Below are positions 59,021-64,000 of a stretch of 64,000 nt of DNA, one piece after another. The notes under the pieces are model-generated. The model saw only the letters and a list, made by a program, of their open reading frames with translations. It was not told the DNA's origin and searched no databases. The stretch comes from Pontibacterium sinense (GTDB lineage: Bacteria; Pseudomonadota; Gammaproteobacteria; Pseudomonadales; Balneatricaceae), in assembly GCF_015209595.1 (NCBI RefSeq), contig NZ_JADEYS010000001.1, positions 372,001-436,000 on the forward strand, written 5' to 3'. A program made the translations under genes and the position numbers. The stretch's first letter is position 1, and the number at the start of each line of letters is the position of its first letter.

Positions 59021-61372
59021 TCATTTGCGTGCAGCCAGATAACCCCAAACGTAGGCGTTAGGGCCAATCGTGGATTGCACGGTGAACTCGTTCAAAGGCG
59101 CAAAATCATATATATCGAAATAGGCTTCTGCGGTTGGCCAAGATGCGTGATTTGGGTAGATCACTTTATCGAACTGCTTTGCGAGCCAATGTTCAAGCTG
59201 ACGTTTGGTCTCCAGTGGTCCGTTGACGGTAATCCCTTCTGGAGGTTGTTGCGCGGATACACGCTGATCCTGGACCAGTGGGTGCTTGGGAGAGTTCTGT
59301 CCGATGCCCGTGGTGAAGGCCATATTCAGCGGATTAGCACCTGCCCCGTATTGGGTCGCCAGCAACACCGCATCAAGGTATTTCTGCTTGCCGGTAAGAT
59401 AGTGTGCCCGAATCAGAGATGAGGCCTCCGGTGCTGTCAGGTTACCCCATCCCAGCCACGCCCAGGGATTACGTTTAGTCCATTTGAATGCGGTCTGATC
59501 GCCGGTACGAATGCTCTGATCAGCTTCCCGCAAGAGAGCCATTTCAGCGTTGCGCTTGATTAAAGAATCGGTTTTGTGGGTGTTTAGATACACGAACGCC
59601 GCATCAGTCTGATCGTGATGCTTCCATTTTTTTAGCGGCGATGCTTTGTTGAAAACCGAGGTTTGTACGAATAAACGGTGCCATGTTTCATTGCCGGTAA
59701 GGCGGTACAATTCTGCTGCTGCAAGGTTGCGAGCGTCTTTCGCCTGATGGGGGAGGTTACGATACGCTCTTCGCGAATAAGCGTCTTCCGCCCAGTTCAT
59801 CGCCTTAAGTGCTGAGGCTTTATAGGTTGCGGCCAATTCAGGCGCAAACGGCTTCAGAATGCGCGCGGCACGAGCCGCGACACCGGCATAGATATGGCTC
59901 GACCAAAAGCCAGGAGCATAGGCTAGCAATGTTTGTGATTCCTGCCAGCTTCCTTCACCGTGTCTGGGGTGATCCATGGATTCAATACCCCCGCGAATAC
60001 CGCCTTCCGGTGTTTGCAAACGGCGGAAAAACTCTAGCCCCCAGAGCGCTTCATCTAACAGATCCGGCAAGTTATTACTCGATTCGGGCAGATTCAGATT
60101 AAGTCCGGCAAAGTACTGCGGATTCATCTCGATCAGTTCCAGCAATAGGCGGGTACTGTCCAGGTGCTGGATACGGCGGTCCCAGTCGCCCGCGTCCGCG
60201 TAACCTCCCCAGGCATTCTCGACCACCAGGGTGGTTTTTCCATTGATCAGATCGGAAAAATTATCCCGTGCGGTACCGCGTGCGTTGATGCCGTTCATCG
60301 TATCCATCAATGGCGTACGTGAGTGGTAAACCACAACACCATCAGCAGGGTGCATATTCCGTGGCCGACGGTATTGAGTGTACGGTGGTCCCAGTTCGAT
60401 CCCGCTGCGCTGGTGGAATAAGCCGCGAACGGATGTGGTGAACGCATCACCCCAGGCATTTTGGTTGATCGGGAAGCTATACGAGCAACCGACGCTTTTG
60501 ACGCAAACCCGATACTCGCCTGCAGTTTTCAGCGCACTGAATTGCATCATATAAACATCGGCACTGGTGTAGTTCTGTTTATACGCATCTTCTGCTTCAA
60601 AGCGGGATTTGGAGAGTTCAGTTTTCCCGCGGTAAACAATCTGCTGCGTCTGATTGTTGATCACTGCAAACGGAAGACCATCGGTATACGGTTGGCCATC
60701 GCCGTTACCGCGCCACAATGATAGAAAGGCGACTTTACGGTTGTCGTCCGGACGGAAACCAATTTGAGACACATGCACGGCTTCGCTACGTACATTGCGT
60801 GTGTTGTGCAGGTACGTTTGGCGGCTAATCGCACTGTTATTAAATTCGATTTCATATTGCGCACCTTCTTTGAGCGGTGCGGGTAGCTTCAGATACAGGT
60901 AGTGGGTGACGGGCCAATCAAATGCCCAGAACCCCGTGCGGGCCATATCGCTGGGGCGGCTTTTACGATAAATTGCGATGGGTTTTTTACCCGCACTATA
61001 ATCCGAATCGTTGTCGGAGCGGATCAGATAGCTAGAGGCAGAATCTGCCCAGCGGGTGTTTAACGGTGCGCCCTGAAACTCATCAAACGGATAAAGCACG
61101 TCCTGTTTTGGTCCTACAACGCTGCCGATGACCTGTTTACCCTGACGTACCCAGCGGTGCCTATCACGACTGTCATCCACCCAATCGATAATCCCTTTGT
61201 CGTAATACCGCTGAAGTGCCGGAATGCGCTTGCCGGCCTGAATCTCGATGCTGAGCACATCGGGCGCGACCGCTGAAATATGGGAGATATAGGGGAGATG
61301 GCTATTTGCACTCACAAAAGCGATGTGGCTGAGCCAGACAAGCGTTGCTGCAATAATCCGTATCATCTTCAA
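59021..61372 (-). CDS. Secreted glycoside hydrolase family 9 protein
   Basis: A Sec signal peptide ends at FVSA. An N-terminal region (about residues 25-210) contains strand-rich, probably Ig-like parts, as in CelD-type GH9 enzymes. The (alpha/alpha)6 catalytic domain (about 310-783) has YADAGDWDRR with the paired Asp (about 390), and Glu762 in LNEFTVQST as likely acid. GGY-DAGDWD, GAGANPLN and NAYVWGYL fit GH9. The family mainly cuts beta-1,4-glucans; other beta-glucans are possible. 783 residues, no carbohydrate-binding module or dockerin. Probable operon with the GT39-like gene. Confidence 0.87.
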   Translation of the reverse strand: MKMIRIIAATLVWLSHIAFVSANSHLPYISHISAVAPDVLSIEIQAGKRIPALQRYYDKGIIDWVDDSRDRHRWVRQGKQVIGSVVGPKQDVLYPFDEFQGAPLNTRWADSASSYLIRSDNDSDYSAGKKPIAIYRKSRPSDMARTGFWAFDWPVTHYLYLKLPAPLKEGAQYEIEFNNSAISRQTYLHNTRNVRSEAVHVSQIGFRPDDNRKVAFLSLWRGNGDGQPYTDGLPFAVINNQTQQIVYRGKTELSKSRFEAEDAYKQNYTSADVYMMQFSALKTAGEYRVCVKSVGCSYSFPINQNAWGDAFTTSVRGLFHQRSGIELGPPYTQYRRPRNMHPADGVVVYHSRTPLMDTMNGINARGTARDNFSDLINGKTTLVVENAWGGYADAGDWDRRIQHLDSTRLLLELIEMNPQYFAGLNLNLPESSNNLPDLLDEALWGLEFFRRLQTPEGGIRGGIESMDHPRHGEGSWQESQTLLAYAPGFWSSHIYAGVAARAARILKPFAPELAATYKASALKAMNWAEDAYSRRAYRNLPHQAKDARNLAAAELYRLTGNETWHRLFVQTSVFNKASPLKKWKHHDQTDAAFVYLNTHKTDSLIKRNAEMALLREADQSIRTGDQTAFKWTKRNPWAWLGWGNLTAPEASSLIRAHYLTGKQKYLDAVLLATQYGAGANPLNMAFTTGIGQNSPKHPLVQDQRVSAQQPPEGITVNGPLETKRQLEHWLAKQFDKVIYPNHASWPTAEAYFDIYDFAPLNEFTVQSTIGPNAYVWGYLAARK

Positions 61373-61410
61373 GGTATATCCGTTGCTGAACCTGAGGTCT
61401 TATTCTTCCA

Positions 61411-62421
61411 TTAACTGGTGACAGTTGGTAGTACGGTTTTAGACGGACGATCAGGGATCTCCCGTGCTAGCTTCGGTACCAGATAACCGGGCAGCTGGGC
61501 CTGTAGCTGGGCGACCAGGTTTTGGGCCTCAGCATCAGGAATATCAAAGTGTGCTGCACCGTCTACCGGATCAAGTACAAAGAGGTAATAGGGCAGAACG
61601 CCCCAGTCAAACAGTGATTCGTTCAGATGCTTTAGTGCGTGGACTGAGTCGTTAATGCCTCGCAGCAGTACCGCCTGGTTGAGCAGGGTGATATGCGCAT
61701 CACGCAGCGCATTTAATGCCCGGCCAACAGTGTCGTCGATCTCGTTTCCGTGGTTGACGTGTAACACGAGCGTTGTCTGCAGGCGATTTTTACCCAGAAT
61801 GCCGAGCAATTCAGGGGTCACGCGCTCTGGGATGACAACGGGCAGGCGACTATGGATGCGTAGCCGCTTCAGATGGCTAATTGTACTTAGATCATTCACC
61901 AGCCGCTGTAAGCGATTATCGGAAACGGCAAGAGGATCACCCCCGGAGAGGATGACCTCTTCAATGCTGCTGTCAGCCCGAAGGTAGTTGAGCATAGTCT
62001 GCCATTGCTCGGGGCCTAAACGGTTCTCATCGTACGGGAAATGACGACGGAAACAGTATCGGCAGTTGATGGCACACGCGCCGGTCATAATCAGTAGCAC
62101 CCGGCCTTTATATTTGTGGACGATGCCCTGATGTGGATTGTACTGGGCTTCTGATAAAGGATCGGCGACAAATCCGGTGACCTTTTGCGTTTCTGCAACA
62201 AGCGGCAGGACCTGTTTCAACAATGGATCATCCGGATTGCCTTTCTCAATTCTACGCAGATAAGGCATTGGTACTCGTAAGGGAAAGCCTTTTGCTGCTT
62301 TCCGGGCCGGAGCTACCAGAGTCTCGGGCAGATCCAGCAATCGGATCAGCTCGGCAGGGTCATCAATGGTATGGCTGAGCAGCTGTTGCCAGCTGTCTAG
62401 GGAGGTCACCGGAAGATTCAT
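61411..62421 (-). CDS. epmB: EF-P beta-lysylation protein EpmB (lysine 2,3-aminomutase)
   Basis: Radical SAM and PLP enzyme that turns (S)-alpha-lysine into (R)-beta-lysine for EF-P modification. The radical SAM motif CxxxCxxC is in CAINCRYCFRRHF, ILSGGDPLAVSD is a SAM-binding glycine motif, and the PLP lysine region lies near the C-terminus (YLVPKLAREIP). 336 residues (E. coli 342). It diverges from efp. Confidence 0.95.
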   Translation of the reverse strand: MNLPVTSLDSWQQLLSHTIDDPAELIRLLDLPETLVAPARKAAKGFPLRVPMPYLRRIEKGNPDDPLLKQVLPLVAETQKVTGFVADPLSEAQYNPHQGIVHKYKGRVLLIMTGACAINCRYCFRRHFPYDENRLGPEQWQTMLNYLRADSSIEEVILSGGDPLAVSDNRLQRLVNDLSTISHLKRLRIHSRLPVVIPERVTPELLGILGKNRLQTTLVLHVNHGNEIDDTVGRALNALRDAHITLLNQAVLLRGINDSVHALKHLNESLFDWGVLPYYLFVLDPVDGAAHFDIPDAEAQNLVAQLQAQLPGYLVPKLAREIPDRPSKTVLPTVTS

Positions 62422-62477
62422 GATGGGGAAAACAGGCCGCAGGGTGCAGTGAAAGTTGCTCGCATTCTCCTTTCAAG

Positions 62478-62483
62478 TAGAAT
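62478..62483 (+). promoter_or_regulatory. Possible -10 for efp
   Basis: TAGAAT with TTGCTC (62456-62461) 16 bases upstream, about 100 bases before the efp ATG in the epmB-efp gap. Only a moderate match. Confidence 0.35.
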
Positions 62484-62586
62484 AACTGTCAATTCTGGTG
62501 CCGGAACCCACTGTCGCAACTTGCAATTGCAGCAGAATGTCCCGAAATAGCGCCGCTATCCAGCTTTAACAGATATTGAGACAGTC

Positions 62587-63150
62587 ATGGCAAATTACTC
62601 TACTAACCAGTTCAAAAACGGCCTGAAGGTAATGATCGACGGTGATCCATGTAACATGGTGGATGTCGAGTTCGTAAAACCGGGTAAAGGACAGGCGTTC
62701 ACCCGTGTTAAATTGAAAAACTTGCTGTCTGGTCGTATTTGGGAACGTACCTTCAAATCTGGCGAAAGCGTAGAAGGCGCTGACGTAATGGAAACAGATA
62801 TGGAGTATCTCTACAGCGATGGCGAAATGTGGCACTTCATGGATCCCGCTTCTTTTGAGCAGGTGGCTGCTGATTCAACGGCTGTAGGTGATTCTTACAA
62901 GTGGCTGAAGGAGCAGAACAGCGTCATGATCACGTTGTTCAACAACAACCCAATCTCTGTGACGCCGTCTAACTTCGTTGAGCTGGAAGTGACGGAAACA
63001 GATCCAGGTCTGAAAGGTGATACTGCGCAGGGTGGTTCTAAACCGGCAACGCTGAGCACGGGTGCTGTTGTACGTGTACCACTGTTTATCAACACCGGTG
63101 ATGTACTGAAGATTGATACGCGTACTGGTGATTACGTATCCCGCGCATAA
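62587..63150 (+). CDS. efp: Elongation factor P
   Basis: Relieves ribosome stalling at polyproline. Three beta-barrel domains; the modified lysine is K34 in VKPGKGQAF, as in E. coli. The C-terminus [18 protein letters not shown] is conserved. 187 residues (E. coli 188). Presence of epmA and epmB beside it says K34 is beta-lysylated, not rhamnosylated. A terminator follows. Confidence 0.98.
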   Translation: MANYSTNQFKNGLKVMIDGDPCNMVDVEFVKPGKGQAFTRVKLKNLLSGRIWERTFKSGESVEGADVMETDMEYLYSDGEMWHFMDPASFEQVAADSTAVGDSYKWLKEQNSVMITLFNNNPISVTPSNFVELEVTETDPGLKGDTAQGGSKPATLSTGAVVRVPLFINTGDVLKIDTRTGDYVSRA

Positions 63151-63167
63151 CCGCTGGACACTGAAAG

Positions 63168-63193
63168 AAAACGGCAGCTTAGGCTGCCGTTTT
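63168..63193 (+). terminator. Hairpin terminator after efp
   Basis: Perfect 11-bp stem, AAAACGGCAGC / GCTGCCGTTTT (63168-63178 and 63183-63193), loop TTAG. The T-run forms part of the stem, so it could work on both strands. Confidence 0.8.
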
Positions 63194-63216
63194 GCGTTTC
63201 AGGCAGATAGAGAACG

Positions 63217-64000
63217 ATGATGACGATAAATCCCGATCACTGGCAGCCTGCGGCTAGCATAGATAATTTACGTCAGCGGGCGGCCATCGTGGCGAAAATC
63301 CGTACGTTTTTTGCGGACAGAGATGTGATGGAAGTGGATATGCCGCTGATGTCCCAGTGTGCGGTCAGCGATCCCTTTATCGATACGATCGAAACGCGGT
63401 ATGCCGACTATGTGGGCGCGGAAAGTTATCCACTGTATCTGCAAACCTCGCCGGAATATGCGATGAAACGGTTGCTTGCAGCGGGTAGCGGTGCGATCTA
63501 TCAGCTTGGTAAAGCCTTCCGTAATGGCGAGTCCGGTAGTCGACGTCACAATCCTGAATTCACCATGCTGGAGTGGTATCGACCGGATTTTAACGATCAG
63601 ATGCTGATGGATGAAGTAGAGGCTTTGGTCTGTCCAATATTGGGTTTTGAAGCGGTCGAACGTCAGAGTTATGCACAGATCTTTCAGCAATACCTGGGAT
63701 TTGATCCACACTCTGTATCGCTGAATCAGCTGGTGGCTGAAACCCGACAGCATATCGATATTGATCTTAACGATGATGACCGGGATACGTGGTTGAATCT
63801 ACTGATGTCCCACGTGATCGAGCCAAAAATGACTGAGCGGAATGCGGTGTTTGTCTATGATTATCCCGCGTCACAGGCTGCGCTGGCTCAAGTACGGGTT
63901 GATGCTGAAGGGCGTCCGGTTGCTGCGCGGTTTGAATTGTTTGTGAAAGGCATCGAGTTAGCCAATGGCTATCACGAGTTAACGGATGCAGAAGAGCAGA
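63217..64000 (+). CDS. epmA: EF-P lysyltransferase EpmA, 3' end outside window
   Basis: Class II lysyl-tRNA-synthetase-like enzyme without an anticodon domain; it attaches beta-lysine to EF-P K34. 261 codons are visible with no stop (E. coli about 325 residues in all). Class II motifs are visible: VMEVDMP (motif 1 region), QTSPEYAMKRLL and FRNGESGSRRHNPEFTMLEWY (motif 2), and FELFVKGIELANGYHEL. The start is at the tandem ATGATG (63217/63220). It runs on beyond the window edge. Confidence 0.95.
   Translation, partial: MMTINPDHWQPAASIDNLRQRAAIVAKIRTFFADRDVMEVDMPLMSQCAVSDPFIDTIETRYADYVGAESYPLYLQTSPEYAMKRLLAAGSGAIYQLGKAFRNGESGSRRHNPEFTMLEWYRPDFNDQMLMDEVEALVCPILGFEAVERQSYAQIFQQYLGFDPHSVSLNQLVAETRQHIDIDLNDDDRDTWLNLLMSHVIEPKMTERNAVFVYDYPASQAALAQVRVDAEGRPVAARFELFVKGIELANGYHELTDAEEQ

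Overview
The window looks like the chromosome of a free-living, probably marine gammaproteobacterium of the Oceanospirillales/Pseudomonadales kind. Two gene orders support this. The run xerD-dsbC-hom-thrC and the run proA-nadD-rsfS-rlmH-mrdA-rodA-mltB-rlpA-dacA-ybeD-lipB-lipA, followed by holA-lptE-leuS, lnt-ybeX-ybeY-ybeZ-miaB and a DUF1820 gene, match the order known in Pseudomonas and relatives. The nudF-yqiB-cpdA-yqiA-parE run is the enterobacterial and general gammaproteobacterial order. The species cannot be fixed from the sequence alone. No rRNA, tRNA, insertion sequence, integrase or CRISPR array was found.

Layout. 1-9030 is housekeeping: a 5'-truncated unknown gene, xerD, dsbC, hom-thrC, a DUF218 membrane protein, recJ, a 60-residue acidic protein and nfo. 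9031-17182 is an accessory island of lower GC. It holds a trypsin-like protease, a 1673-residue DUF4214/repeat protein and a serralysin-like metalloprotease. None has a signal peptide, and the two proteases end in the same Calx-beta-like module. 17183-28480 holds a SulP transporter, nudF, a CheX-like gene, yqiB, cpdA, yqiA, parE, a type IV pilin-like gene, parC and a diguanylate cyclase. 28493-29947 is a convergent membrane protein with a cyclase-like domain.

30134-41930 is a long co-directional run for proline and NAD synthesis, ribosome silencing and methylation, rod-shape peptidoglycan synthesis (PBP2, RodA, MltB, RlpA, DacA), a D-amino-acid aminotransferase, and lipoate synthesis (LipB, LipA). 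After an OsmC gene comes a 392-bp non-coding stretch with three DnaA-box-like 9-mers, then a c-type cytochrome and the leftward leuS-lptE-holA operon. Rightward ybeL and a small membrane-anchored gene follow. The leftward miaB-ybeZ-ybeY-ybeX-lnt operon, DUF1820, a Bax-like glucosaminidase and acpH follow those.

56142-61372 is a glycan locus: a GT2 polyprenyl-phosphate glycosyltransferase and a GtrA flippase-like protein converge on a GT39-type membrane glycosyltransferase and a secreted GH9 hydrolase. The window ends with epmB (leftward), efp and a 3'-truncated epmA, which together make and beta-lysylate elongation factor P.

The least ordinary parts are the protease/giant-protein island, the GT2-GtrA/GT39-GH9 locus, the CheX-like and pilin-like genes inserted in conserved topoisomerase-region operons, and the DnaA-box cluster at 42581-42808. 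No wholly new system could be proven from sequence alone; the island is the best candidate.
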